Part shown: one piece after another, positions 22,932 to 33,660 of the stretch
How the letters are laid out: every line of letters starts with the position of its first letter
How positions within the stretch are numbered: the first letter of the stretch is position 1
NCBI GenBank assembly: GCA_914767715.1
Contig: OU612070.1
Location: 26,648,025 to 26,712,024 of the forward strand
Direction of reading: 5' to 3'
DNA length: 64,000 nucleotides
From: Membranipora membranacea
Lineage: Eukaryota > Bryozoa > Gymnolaemata > Cheilostomatida > Membraniporidae
Program-made: the position numbers and the translations under genes
The notes under the pieces: model-generated
Told to the model about the DNA's origin: nothing
The model's input: the letters and a program-made list of their open reading frames with translations, nothing else
The model's database searches: none

Positions 22932-25601
22932 ACTGTCATCTGAATCTTACCTGGTTGATAAACTCAGTATGTATAGCTAGTCTCTCCTTTAGAAGCATCT
23001 GTTTTTTCTGCTTAGCTGTGGGTCCAGGTGGTTCTATAACAGAATCAGACCTACTGTCTCTCCTGCTCTCACCCGTCGCACCTCCGGCTCCGTCAGCAGG
23101 TTCTGAGTCTATGTACATCATTGAATTAGTGAAGAGATGACAGGAAATGACCTCATAGAGAGCAGGGAGGTAATTAGGTATTGGGAGAACCTATAAAAAG
23201 ATAATATGAAATTTGTATAATCAGTCTATCGAGGTTGTTCGGTTGTATTTAATGTATATAGTGCACAAGGTACAAGCTTCATTTGGTTTGAATAATTAAA
23301 ATTGTAAAAGAGCTTACAGAAGGTGAGAGAAGAACTCCGGGGTTAACAGGAGAAGATAACTTGCAGGTCCATTCTCCTTCACTAGAGTCGTTATCCTGTA
23401 TCTGCAGCACGGCTTTCAGAATGCAGTAAAAAGTGCTAAAATAAAAATAATGTATGTGGAGGTTCGACTATGCAATGAAGTTCAACAGCAAATCTCTCTA
23501 GTCAGCAATCGCTCATTGAAAACTTCCATAACTGTATTGCCCAAGCTGATTAAAAAAGTGAAAGCCAACAATTTCAAGGAAACCATAAGCAATAGTTGCA
23601 ATCTGATAGGTAAAATTATTTTGATTAATTGTTTGATTGTTTGATATGGAAAATATGTCACAAAAATGTCATTTTTTTCGGGCGATAATAGAAAATTCTC
23701 TGTCACAAGGTCATAATTTTAATGTAGTTTTAAAATGATGACATTAAACATCTTGCTTGAACGATTTGTTGTTACCCAGGACTTCATCTCATCTAAGAGC
23801 ATGAAAATGTGGCACATCAAGTAATGTATATCTCTAATTTACAGTATTGCATATGGGTATTGTTATATCATTATAGGTACCTTGGAATGGTGTGTATATT
23901 CTGCTGTATAATACGCTTCACTTTGCTCACATAATCCAGCAGAGTGGTGCTGTTAGAAGTTGGTAATACTCTGGTGTGTACAGGAAGTATGATCTGAGCT
24001 AATATACACCCCAAGTACAGAGTATCATTGTGGTATGGACAATCATCACACTGACAACCCTACAAATATATGAAGATAATAGTGCACTACACATCCGTTA
24101 TACTATGATGATGACGTCACATTTACATTATAAGAACAGACAATTTTGAATCACTTTTGGACCATTCTCGGTTATGTCATAGTGAGAGCGAGATCAATAT
24201 TGAAATATAGCCTATGTGTAACTGCGACGCAATGAAATGCTTAGCCATGTGTAACCGTAACGCAATGTCATGCTCAGCCATGTGTAACTGCGACGTAATG
24301 TAGTGCTCAGCCATGTGTAACTGCGACGCGATGCAATGCTTAGCCATGTGTAACTGTAACGCAATGTAATGCTTAGCCATGTGTAACCGTAACGCAATGT
24401 CATGATCAGCCATGTGTAACTAAAACGCAATGAAATGCTTAGCCATAGCTGGTACAGCCATCTGACACAGAGAACAGTTAGAGCTTGGTGTTACCTGTGG
24501 AACTGGTCTGGTGACAGGATTCTTCTCAATCCTATTAAGAAGCTGCAGAGGATCAAAGTCTGGAGGGAGTAATATCTTCTCTCTAGATAGCTGATCAACA
24601 GTGCGCTTCAACTCATCAAACTCTGATAGGGAGTTCTCTCCTTCGGTGCTTTCTGGTATCTGGGTAGATAGAGGGCGCTTCACAGGCCTTGCTTTGATTT
24701 TGGACAGGATTTCCGGTGCCCTAGCTGAGATGTATTTTGTTGTTACACAAACTCGCTCAGGGTGAGGTTTAGTGAATAACTGGACTATACCATGATCAGT
24801 GTACCCGGTGTGATTGTCTACCAGCTCGAGACAAACATTCTTAGCTTCAATAGCAGATTGTCCACTGAGCTTTATTCCAAAGGTCAGATCGATCCAGTGA
24901 TGTAAGTTCTGAGAGACGTAATCACTTTCTAGCGCTGACTTGTGCCTCTCAATGAAATCCTCCGGAGATTCAGCCCAAGAGGGGATCTCCAGATCAGGTA
25001 AGTCATCGTGTATAGAGGTGAATATTGTAGAATCAGTGTAGAACTCTGGGATACACTCGTCAGGCGTCCACTCCTGAAGTCTGCGTATTGATGAGGGGTA
25101 CTCGTGAGGTACCCACTTCTGTCTCACATGCTGACAGAGTAAATCTTTTGATGTCCGTCTTGCTTTGTATGTATAGTAGGTGATATCAGATAACACATCT
25201 GATATATGGTGAGGGTGAACTGTAATCAGAAAATTTAATGCCAATATAGTTTAATGCTTCGTACAAAAATAAGGTCTCAGTCGTCTTGCAAACGATGATG
25301 GTACAATAATAGTGATTTACCATAAATATCGTTATTTATGCATCATCATAGAGCTTATGTTTTCACAAATACAAAGAAAGTTGGAGCATGGCCAACCAAT
25401 ACATATCAATCATTTCTTCTTCATTACTAAAGGGATGACCATACTCTTGTTGGAACAAGATCATATCAATATTATGAGGAATGAGAGAAACATATCACTA
25501 ACCGGCTGGTTCACAATCCTGATCTTCAGGCTCAAGACTTTCAGCAGCTTCTTGGAGAGCGCGGTGGGCCACTTCATATGTCTGATCCAGCTGATCATCA
25601 C
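22260..25601 (-). CDS. WDR81: WDR81, BEACH domain and following region (6 exons)
   Basis: Exons in transcript order: 25503-25601, 24495-25219, 23881-24059, 23318-23435, 22951-23190, 22260-22449. The 725-bp exon carries the diagnostic BEACH block: [42 protein letters not shown] and [18 protein letters not shown]. These match vertebrate WDR81 closely as I recall it. Later exons encode [31 protein letters not shown], a polar Ser/Arg/Pro-rich linker with [18 protein letters not shown], and [20 protein letters not shown]. All six phases chain without a gap. The donor of the last exon is duplicated 42 bases downstream (alternative end 22218, in frame). Confidence 0.9.
22898..22932. repeat. (TA)n(TG)n microsatellite
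   Basis: About ten TA and seven TG dinucleotides directly precede, on the plus strand, the 3' side of the WDR81 exon 22951-23190. They therefore lie just inside the intron after that exon's donor. Confidence 0.9.
24213..24446. repeat. 33-bp minisatellite in a WDR81 intron
   Basis: About seven units of 33 bp (CATGTGTAACTGCGACGCAA + TGAAATGCTTAGC) have CATGTGTAAC at 24246, 24279, 24312, 24345, 24378 and 24411. They start 50 bp inside the intron after the donor at 24495. As 33 is divisible by three, two minus-strand frames stay open as 11-residue repeats ([11 protein letters not shown]). A stop separates them from the exon, so they are not judged coding. Confidence 0.85.
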
Positions 25602-26002
25602 CTGAGGAGTAGAAAGTATTCCCACAAATATTATTACCATAAAAAGGCACCATGCGTCAAACGGTCTGATCGTAACTGACAAGAGATAAAAACCACCTCA
25701 AATTTCACATGCGACAAGTTACAAAATGGATATCGTTTGCCTTGTCTCCCCCAGCGTAGTTTTGGTGATCTTACTACATGAGGAGTATGGGATTTAGGCT
25801 GCCATGGATAAAAATACTTTTACCTGGGGTTATTTGTTTATTTGAATCAATAGGTCTGACCAAGCACTCCTTGGTTTGACGCACTTGGTCTTGAACCTTT
25901 AGGCTAATCCAGCATTCTAAACTATAGGCGAGGGCTGACAGGACATCCTAATCGTATTAGGTATCCTAATTCAACGTCAGATATATGTTACGCTCAAACC
26001 AC

Positions 26003-26320
26003 AATTTGTGCTTATAAAATTCTGTATAGCTCAAAACTAATAAAATGAGGCTGCAATCTCAGTATTTTCACCTAATGAGCAAATAATTTGCACAAACTGA
26101 TCGTCAAAATTAGGGTATGAAATTAATTATCTACTGGCACGGTGACGTAGTTAACGCTTTACTAGTGCATACTTTACACGTCATAAGCTGGTGCGTAGAT
26201 TTCATGCCCTGATTTTGAAGATCAGTTTGTGCGAATTATTAGCCCATTAGGTGACAATTATGAGATTTAAGTCTCAATTAATAATCTTGGGGCTACGCAG
26301 AATTCAATGAGCACAAATTT
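26003..26320. mobile_element. Imperfect inverted-repeat (foldback) element upstream of receptor A
   Basis: Two arms of about 120 bp (about 26003-26125 and 26196-26320) are inverted copies with scattered mismatches. For example, ACCTAATGAGCAAATAATTT and TTTGCACAAACTGATC on the left face AATTATTAGCCCATTAGGT and GATCAGTTTGTGCG on the right. The outer ends are AATTTGTGCTTATAAAATTC and GAATTCAATGAGCACAAATT. There is no coding capacity. It ends 260 bp before the start codon of receptor A. Confidence 0.7.
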
Positions 26321-26387
26321 GCATGAGTGGCAGCAGTAGTCAGTCAAATATCCTGGTCAAATATCCTGGTCGATACATATTTTCAAA

Positions 26388-26427
26388 AGCCTCAGGTGGT
26401 TGTTAGGCCTTGCACTTCCTGAAATAT
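26388..26427 (+). promoter_or_regulatory. Upstream block shared by the receptor genes (copy A)
   Basis: CTCAGGTGGTTGTTAGGCCT followed by TGCACTTCCTGAAATAT lies about 190 bp before the ATG of receptor A. Related blocks precede receptor B (29471 region) and receptor C (35430 region) at similar distances, each with a CANNTG E-box. Conservation outside the coding region suggests a retained promoter or 5' UTR element. Shared ancestry alone could also explain it. Confidence 0.45.
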
Positions 26428-26580
26428 CAATACTAAATATATAGAGCAGAGAAACAGGAAAAGAAAACAAGGCCTGAATGCATTTTAGGTGCCTGAGTTT
26501 GGTATTAAATGTGAACAAAGATTTGTACTAAATCTCATTATTGCCCTGGTGTTTACATCAACAAGAAGGCTAGAAAAATC

Positions 26581-27984
26581 ATGAGGGCTTTCTTGGATCT
26601 CCTTTTACCATTTGGTGCCATATTAGCAAGCTGCAGAGGGAGTAAGAAGGAACATGAGATGAAATTGATGGCGGATCTCCTCCAAGGCTATGAGAAAGGA
26701 ATAAAACCGGACGGTGTCAACAATGAGACCTTTAGAGTGATTTTTGAAGCCAGGTTGTACCAAATTATCGATGTTGATGAAAAGGACCAAGTCTTTGATG
26801 GGATATACTCGATCTATAAGCAGTGGTATGATATGGACCTTAGCTGGGACCCTGCTAACTATGAGGGGGTCACGGCCATTCATCTCAAAGATGACGTCAT
26901 ATGGTATCCCGAACTCAAACTGCTGAATGAAGTAGACATGGAGACATCACTAAGAAGTTCACACACAACACGTTTAGTTGTATTGAGCAGCGGACTGGTT
27001 CAAATGAGCAGTATGGTGAATTACAGAACCTCGTGCCCAATGAATTTGAGACGATTCCCTTTTGACACACAGAACTGCACGCTTATGTTTGGATCATATG
27101 AATACAATGCATTGGAGCTTAATATCAGCATTTATACACAGCATATAGAAGAGATCTATTTTGAAAGCAGCGAGTTTACTTTGAAAGGTATTGATATTAT
27201 TGTAGATTACGATACCATATCTTTTCCTTTTCCAGTAATCAAAATTCACCAACATATCATACTAGAGCGGAATCACCTGTTCTTCCTCCTCAACATGTTG
27301 CTTCCAAGCATCCTCATCGCTCTGGTCGCAACGCTTAGTTTCTGTATCCCACCAGAGTCAGGAGAAAAGGTTGGTTTGGGTGTGACTGTGTTACTGTCCC
27401 TGTCTGTGTTCTTACTGATTGTCAACGAACAAATGTCGCCAACCACAAATGCACCGTTTCTAGTTATCTACTATTTAGGGGCTGTGACAATTGTAACTGT
27501 CTCAACAAGCTTATCCGTTCTAACCCTGGGCCTCCATCACATGGCATCAGATCAGGTAAGGCCAGTACCAACACGGCTACGCAAAATCTGCTTTGGTAAA
27601 GTTTCGCGCCTACTGTGTATTCGCTTGGATGGGGGAATCAGTACAAAGACTAATAAGGTTGGTTCGGATAAAATTTCATCAGAAGGACTGGCAAGCGGGC
27701 AGCATTTAGTGAGAGAATGCATAGTCGGTCAAAATGGAAATGATGTCACAACAAGTAAGCAAGATGTTCCTACAAATGAGCAGCCATGCTTAGCGGTTAT
27801 CGAAAGATTCATCAGGCAGTATGAAGAAACAAAGAGACAAGAACAGCTCCAGGAGACAATACAGAGAGAATGGAAGAAGGTGGCCCAGGTACTGGACAGG
27901 CTGTTACTGATAGCATTCACAGCTTTGAGTGTTTTATTTACTCTGGCAATCCTGATCCCTGCGTCATCTGGGTCTAGCGAATAA
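26581..27984 (+). CDS. Cys-loop receptor subunit A, nicotinic type, non-alpha
   Basis: Single-exon gene of 467 aa, the usual length for a subunit of a pentameric ligand-gated cation channel in the plasma membrane. It has a signal peptide (1-20) and a ligand-binding domain with the 13-residue Cys loop C152-C166 (CPMNLRRFPFDTQNC). M1 is about 234-257. SGEK before M2 marks cation selectivity. M2 is about 264-283 (LGVTVLLSLSVFLLIV), M3 about 293-320. An amphipathic helix precedes M4 (about 440-462). It lacks the paired loop-C cysteines of alpha subunits (FPFP at that place). The loop-D tryptophan seen in its neighbours is Ser (IYSIYKQW), and loop B has Tyr (FGSY) where nicotinic receptors have Trp. 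A complementary, non-alpha subunit is inferred. AATAAA is at 28252. Confidence 0.92.
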   Translation: MRAFLDLLLPFGAILASCRGSKKEHEMKLMADLLQGYEKGIKPDGVNNETFRVIFEARLYQIIDVDEKDQVFDGIYSIYKQWYDMDLSWDPANYEGVTAIHLKDDVIWYPELKLLNEVDMETSLRSSHTTRLVVLSSGLVQMSSMVNYRTSCPMNLRRFPFDTQNCTLMFGSYEYNALELNISIYTQHIEEIYFESSEFTLKGIDIIVDYDTISFPFPVIKIHQHIILERNHLFFLLNMLLPSILIALVATLSFCIPPESGEKVGLGVTVLLSLSVFLLIVNEQMSPTTNAPFLVIYYLGAVTIVTVSTSLSVLTLGLHHMASDQVRPVPTRLRKICFGKVSRLLCIRLDGGISTKTNKVGSDKISSEGLASGQHLVRECIVGQNGNDVTTSKQDVPTNEQPCLAVIERFIRQYEETKRQEQLQETIQREWKKVAQVLDRLLLIAFTALSVLFTLAILIPASSGSSE

Positions 27985-28251
27985 CATTGTGAAAGCTGAT
28001 CTAGTTTAAACTTTCTGATAAATTAACCATTAGTCTTGTTTATTATATTTTCAGTTGCTTATTATGTTGCCCTATAAATATGTCATTGCGCAAACACATG
28101 CTCATGCAACCATCTCCCTATCAGCATGGCAGCATTTAACTGGCATGCTCTGATTTCCATATATTTATAATAGTCGGAATTGATCCATATGGTTCATACA
28201 AAAATATCTATCTAAATTTGAGCTCATTTTCAAGGGCTGTGTCAGATTCAG

Positions 28252-28257
28252 AATAAA
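28252..28257 (+). other. Candidate polyadenylation signal of receptor A
   Basis: AATAAA lies 268 bp after the stop of receptor A and is followed by GT-rich sequence (GGTGAGTCATATTTTTGTG), as expected around a cleavage site. Confidence 0.5.
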
Positions 28258-29458
28258 GGTGAGTCATATTTTTGTGTTTATTGATTTTTTTAAAATGCTA
28301 TTATTGTTCTTGGTATTACCAAAATATAATTTTACTGCGTTCTTACCGGTTGTAGGAGCATTAAAGTCTTTGTTTAGTTTGGTAAAAATATTTAAAATGA
28401 TTAATACTGAACTTTTCTTGTCTCAAATTCGTTTAATAATATTATGATAAGCGTAATAAATAACAATAAATTTTAAAATAGTTCAGTAGAAAAAAGGCAA
28501 AATCTTCTTAAGAGAAGCAACACAGGGACCTTAACAAACTCACTTATTATGTAACACATACATAGTGTTAAGCAGCCTGCTTGCCTGTTGCTGTAAAAAT
28601 CAGGCATCAAACACATCAAAGCACCCTGTCATCATAGAAAAATGGTTACAACTCCATGACCTGTCCTGTTGGACTTGCTTATTTCTAAAACATGTTGATT
28701 TTTAACGTCTGCTACTAAGCCCCTAACCTGAGTAAAGTATTCAACCAATGACACTTCAGTGCTTGGTGCTATTCCATGTCTACTTGGAATTATCTGCACC
28801 TCAATAAATGATTTGGCTATCAGTCCTTTTACGGTGTTAACCAGAATGTAAAGAGGAAACCAATAAATAACTAGAGCAAGACAATCAATATGATGGCTTT
28901 AGACCTAGAAATATACGTCTTGTTTTATGTTGAATGCCCAATATTTGTAAGTGTTTATGATTTAAAAAAACAAGCGCGTGGGACGTGTATAAAAGCAAAT
29001 GGGTATTCCATCAGTTTTTTAAAAAGACAAGTGAACTTGGTAATTTGGTGAATCAGGCTGATTTGCTTCAATTAAAAAATACAACTAGAATACGGACTTA
29101 CTATCAAGAAGCATAACTATCGAAAAATCCTCCAATTTATGCACAACAGCCGTAATGGCCATTCTGTTGTGTGCAGGGGCTAAATGCTACGTGCTGATAA
29201 AAAATATTCCAAATTCAATTTACAACAAAATTCATTTCTTTTTGATGATAATGTGATAATTGCCAATGATTCAATGAGTCGAGGTCACTTGTCTGCCAAC
29301 ACTTAGAGCTAACCAATCATTAACCGGAACTTATGTGCGCCTTGAAGGTCAGCAGTAAAACATTTTACAATGTATTTTCTACAAACCAAGCTGCGATAGT
29401 TTTGAAAAAACTCTGGGATTACCACAATAAGTCTGGAGTTGAAGGATTTCATCCAAAC
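28258..29458. other. Spacer between receptors A and B
   Basis: AT-rich spacer inside the WDR81 intron. I see no exon or defined repeat in it. Confidence 0.5.
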
Positions 29459-29497
29459 AACTCAAGTGTTTGATAGGCCTGGCACATCCTGTAATAT
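29459..29497 (+). promoter_or_regulatory. Upstream block shared by the receptor genes (copy B)
   Basis: ACTCAAGTGTTTGATAGGCC then TGGCACATCCTGTAATAT lies about 200 bp before the ATG of receptor B. It aligns with copy A: TAGGCCT, GCAC, TCCTG and AATAT are identical in order and spacing. Confidence 0.5.
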
Positions 29498-29674
29498 TAT
29501 TACGATCAATAGATGTGTTCAATCAAATGGGTCATGGAACAGGGGACAGGAAAGATCGACCAAGCAAGCAGGAAGGAAATTTCAGGTCTCTGAATATAAA
29601 AACACAAACATTCAATTGGCATTGACTCTGCAGACATCTCGGTTTCGGAGGTGAATTGCCATCTTTGACAAAAC

Positions 29675-31114
29675 ATGAAGGGAGGGCTGCCAATGATGGC
29701 TTTTGTGTGTCTTCTTTTATCAATTGTCGCTATTCTACCAGTTTGCAGAGGGAATAGGAAGGTAGACACCTCTAGACTGATGACCGATCTCCTCCTAGGC
29801 TACGACAAGAGGATAAAACCAGACGGTATCAACAATGAGACCCTTAATTTGGTCTTTGATGCTTGGTTATATCAAATCATAGATGTGGATGAAAAGAACC
29901 AAGTCCTTGACGGGATATACTGGGTATTCCAACAGTGGTACGATAAGGAGCTAAGCTGGAACCCGGCAGACTATGATGGGATTATAAATATTTACCTCAC
30001 AGATGAGAACATATGGCACCCTGAGGTCGCATTGCTGAATGAAATAGATGTGGAAAAGACTTTGAGAAGCTCCCGGACAACAAGGTTGGTTGTATGGTCA
30101 AGTGGGTACGTTCAGAGGCTACGTACTGTAAACTACAGAAGTTCATGCTCAATGAATTTGAGGCGCTTCCCATTTGATACTCAAAACTGCACTTTAGAGT
30201 TTCTATCGTACAAACACCATGCACAGGAGCTCAATCTTAGCACAAGTATACCATTCAGGAGAGAGGCCCATATTGAAAGCAACGAGTTTTATTTGAAAGA
30301 CGTCGAGATTGAAGTAAACTATGACAGCGAGTGTTGCCCTTATCCTGTAGTCAAGGTTTATCATCACGTCATACTAGAGAGGAAGCCGCTGTTTTTCCTC
30401 CTCAACATGCTGCTTCCAAGCATCCTTATTGCTATGGTCGCTACGCTCAGTTTCTGTATCCCACCCGAGTCAGGAGAAAAAGTTGGTTTGGGTGTGACCG
30501 TGTTACTGTCGCTGTCTGTGTTCCTACTGATTGTAAACGATCAAATGTCGCCAACCAAAGAAGCACCATTGATAGTTATCTACTACTTTGGAGTTGTTAC
30601 AATTGTAACTGTTTCAACAAGCTTATCTGTTCTAACTCTGGGCCTCCATCACATGGCATCAGACAAGGTAAGGCCAGTACCGAAATGGCTACAAAGTATC
30701 TGCTTTGGCAAGCTTGCACGTTTATTATGTATTCGATCTTGTGCAGTGATCAGCATGACTCATAACAAGGGAGTGGTAATATCTTCAGACAGGAACTCTA
30801 ACCCACAGCCGACAATGAAACATTGTAGAGTGGGTCCAACAGCAAATGATATCGCACCTAGTAAGGAATCAAAGTTACAATCGATTGAGCAAGAAGAACC
30901 TCCAAACATGCAGTCCTGTTTCATTGCCATTGAAAGTTTCATCGGACACTATAAAGAATCAATGAAACAAGAAGAGCTTCGGGAGACAATACAGAGAGAA
31001 TGGAAGAAGGTGGCCCAGGTACTGGATAGGCTGTTACTTATAGCATTCACAGCTTTGAGTGTTTTATTCACTGTGGGGATCCTGATCCCTGCGGCATCTC
31101 AAACAAACCAATAA
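29675..31114 (+). CDS. Cys-loop receptor subunit B, nicotinic type, alpha-like
   Basis: Single-exon gene of 479 aa with a signal peptide (a second ATG at 29696 is also possible). The Cys loop is C158-C172, followed by M1, SGEK, M2, M3, a long cytoplasmic loop and M4 near the C-terminus. It alone of the three has vicinal cysteines in loop C (C220-C221, SECCPYP), the hallmark of agonist-binding nicotinic alpha subunits. The loop-D Trp is present (IYWVFQQW). Loop B has Tyr179 (FLSY) in place of the Trp that normally makes the cation-pi contact with acetylcholine. It is the best candidate for the principal ligand-binding subunit; the ligand is uncertain. The M1-M3 region is nearly identical to A and C at nucleotide level, indicating fairly recent duplication. 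Confidence 0.93.
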   Translation: MKGGLPMMAFVCLLLSIVAILPVCRGNRKVDTSRLMTDLLLGYDKRIKPDGINNETLNLVFDAWLYQIIDVDEKNQVLDGIYWVFQQWYDKELSWNPADYDGIINIYLTDENIWHPEVALLNEIDVEKTLRSSRTTRLVVWSSGYVQRLRTVNYRSSCSMNLRRFPFDTQNCTLEFLSYKHHAQELNLSTSIPFRREAHIESNEFYLKDVEIEVNYDSECCPYPVVKVYHHVILERKPLFFLLNMLLPSILIAMVATLSFCIPPESGEKVGLGVTVLLSLSVFLLIVNDQMSPTKEAPLIVIYYFGVVTIVTVSTSLSVLTLGLHHMASDKVRPVPKWLQSICFGKLARLLCIRSCAVISMTHNKGVVISSDRNSNPQPTMKHCRVGPTANDIAPSKESKLQSIEQEEPPNMQSCFIAIESFIGHYKESMKQEELRETIQREWKKVAQVLDRLLLIAFTALSVLFTVGILIPAASQTNQ

Positions 31115-31588
31115 TATTTGACAGTTGTGTGAAGATCTATAACATAATTTATAAACCATCGCTATCATATATTATGACTATAAATATATATTTTTTGATT
31201 ATATTATATTTAAAATGATATTCAACAATTTCAGCCTCCCATTTATTTTAATCAAAATAATAGAGAAAAACTATAAACAACGGGTTAGCTTTGATAGCGT
31301 GCATTTATTGAACTCACTTAGGAACAAAGTAAGTTCATTTATCCATTTTTATTTTTATTTTAGTTTTTTGTATTTATTATAATAAGGTGTAAATTACTAG
31401 CCTTGCTTATGACTATGCCATTGTTGTATAACAACCAAACTTATTTTAAATAACCACTATCAAAGAACTTTAAATCTTATTAATTTTTTATAACAGTTAC
31501 ATTTTTTTCTTTGTCTCTCCGCTAAAGTTATATATCTGTCACTACATGAAAAACAATCAAAAATGATTGTTGATTGATAATAAAAGTA

Positions 31589-31638
<50 letters not shown>

Positions 31639-32397
31639 GGCCCATATATAACCTTGTGTCTGAGCTCAATGGTAGGAATAGCCAGGGGAGTGTTGAGGTC
31701 AGTTTAGACATAATTGGTGGGGTGACTCATCTTGAAAAGGCGCATGTCATAACAAGTGACCCGCAGCAGCGGAAAATATTATTAACTACAAAATCACCAT
31801 TCCCAATGAAGACACCAGCAAAAGAATTGAAGGTGCCTCTGCAATCAGGAAACTTTTGTTCATTCTTTGTCCAACATCCAATCGATTTACAACTCCCAAA
31901 AAAGTACATTGACTTAAAAATGTACTACCTTAGAATCATCATGCTTCTCTAAATGGTTTTCCACTCATAACTTCTGGTCTAATTGGACAATCACATTCTT
32001 ACTTTTACATTATATCCATCAATGTCTCAAATTACATATTGTTAAGTTTTGAGGATGAATGCGCGACACTTCTTGAGATAAAGCCAGATAAAAAAAGAGC
32101 CTCTCGATTTTGTTAATTGCTTGTTTTGATGGCTCCCTGCAGGTCCCATGAGTTGTCACAATATAACAATATTTCAGTCTGATGAAAGTATTGGCTGTTG
32201 TGATAATAGCTTCAGTGGTAGCGATAAAGATAGCTTAGGAAATTAATCTTGAGCTATTCTACAAACTTCATGAATTTCTATGTACACCATCCATCTGTGT
32301 AGCACTATAATTGTTTAATTCCATCCTAATTTTTTGCATTCATTAGATTGTCAGATGTAACCATAAAGGTATATTTTAACAGGAGTTGATGATCCCT
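31115..32397. other. Spacer between receptor B and the TTAA elements
   Basis: AT-rich sequence containing the (TA)n tract listed separately. An open frame at 31656-31952 begins after that tract but has no recognisable family or splice context. It was not called as a gene. Confidence 0.45.
31587..31636. repeat. (TA)n microsatellite
   Basis: About 25 TA dinucleotides with one TATG interruption, 470 bp after the stop of receptor B. Confidence 0.95.
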
Positions 32398-32555
32398 TTA
32401 AAGGGCACCAGGGTTTCAAATAACTTCTCATTTGTTCTCACTGATTAATAACAGATTGCACCTTCTGCATAGGGAAAAAGACAAAATCTAATTCGGATGA
32501 TTATTCAGCCAGAATTCTTGTGAAACATTTCATCCATCTGGTACTGAAACTCAGC
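32398..32555. mobile_element. Truncated TTAA inverted-repeat element
   Basis: It starts TTAAAGGGCACCAGGGTTTC and matches the first half of the adjacent complete copy, including AGATTGCACCTTCTGCATAG and TTATTCAGCCAGAATT. It stops at CTCAGC, where the complete copy begins at a TTAA. This looks like one element abutting or replacing part of another. Confidence 0.7.
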
Positions 32556-32931
32556 TTAAAGGGCAACCAAGGTTTCAAACAAGTTCTCATCGATTGATAG
32601 CAGATTGCACCTTCTGCATAGGGAAAAAGCAAAAAATCTAATTTGGATGCTTATTCAGCCAGAATTTTTGTGAAACAATTCATCCATCAGGTACTCAAAC
32701 TCAGCTTAAATTGAATACCACAGAGCAGTTTCCTGTTCCTGTTATTATTTAGCCTGTGCTCTATCATCATTACAGCAATGTCGTGGAACCTCCCCTAAAC
32801 TGAAGTGTTACCCAGCTTAGAGTCAGCAACTACTTTGAGTTTTGCATCGCGTAATGCACAAAGCTGATGCTGTCTAGCACATTATTTACTACCCATTGAT
32901 GCATTGCTGCGAAACCCTGGTTGCCCTTTAA
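32556..32931. mobile_element. TTAA inverted-repeat element (complete copy 1)
   Basis: 376 bp bounded by TTAAAGGGCAACCAAGGTTT and its near-perfect reverse complement (AAACCCTGGTTGCCCTTTAA). The TTAA on both sides is the target-site duplication typical of piggyBac-type transposition. There is no open reading frame of note. A copy in the opposite orientation lies at 60893-61277. Confidence 0.8.
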
Positions 32932-33436
32932 GCTTAGAACGGTGAACACATAATTTCATAATGACACACCATAATAATAATGACGATAATTGATTGCTAC
33001 TTGGCTTCCCATGTGCAAACCAACCAATCAAGGAATTTTGCATGACCAGAAATCATGCACACATTTGTTGTCAACACACAATAACAGTGTAAGTGGGTAA
33101 GAGAGGCCCTTATGCTAAAATGATTACTGACAAAGTCGTAATACTTCTGGCGAGTGCCAGGATCAACACCGGCGGTTCCGGCTTTTACGGATTTCAATAT
33201 ATAATACGAGAAAATCCTAGAACTGGCACTTCCTAAAACACTTTTGAAATCAATGATTATGTTTACTTGTTCAGTGAAAGTGGCCATAGCACTGGGAGGC
33301 AGTATAATGAAGGGTGATACGAAGGATACTATTTCATAGCTCTGAATTCATAATAAAAATCAATTCCGATTAAAGGGTAGACTCAGTTGATAGCGATAAC
33401 ATTTCTCATGAAAAGACTGCAAACAAAATCCACAAC

Positions 33437-33660
33437 ATTGGCGTTTTTGCAATTTATGTTACCGTTAGCTGCTATTTTACCGGTCGAGAAAAGGAAACAT
33501 GAAGGCACATGCGTCCAAGCTGATGACCGATCTCTTCCAAGGCTATGGAAACAGGAAAATACCATATGGTATAAAAATGAGATGTTTAACTATACTTGCA
33601 TGTGAAATTCCAACTATACCATTTCTTTTAATTTTGACTGTAGAGTGTAGAGTAAGGGAA
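33437..33660 (+). pseudogene. Broken fourth Cys-loop receptor copy
   Basis: From 33440 the sequence follows the 5' end of receptor C (TTGGCGTTTTTGCA versus TTGGCATTTTTGCA), covering the signal peptide (LAFLQFMLPLAAILP). After a small indel it continues in another frame (HASKLMTDLFQGYGNRK). Similarity fades after about 33580, and no Cys loop or transmembrane segment follows. It is a truncated, frameshifted relic in the same orientation as its neighbours, so the array once had at least four members. Confidence 0.75.

Noticed and set aside
24177-24413. Minus-strand 11-residue repeat protein ([11 protein letters not shown] units) as part of WDR81
   Set aside because: The strong donor at 24495 joins in phase to the exon at 24059, and a stop lies between the exon frame and the repeat.
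30331-30765. 144-codon plus-strand frame overlapping receptor B
   Set aside because: It is a shadow frame of the receptor M1-M3 region and has no independent support.
32997-33287. 96-codon minus-strand frame in the receptor array
   Set aside because: No family resemblance, no splice context and no phase fit to WDR81.
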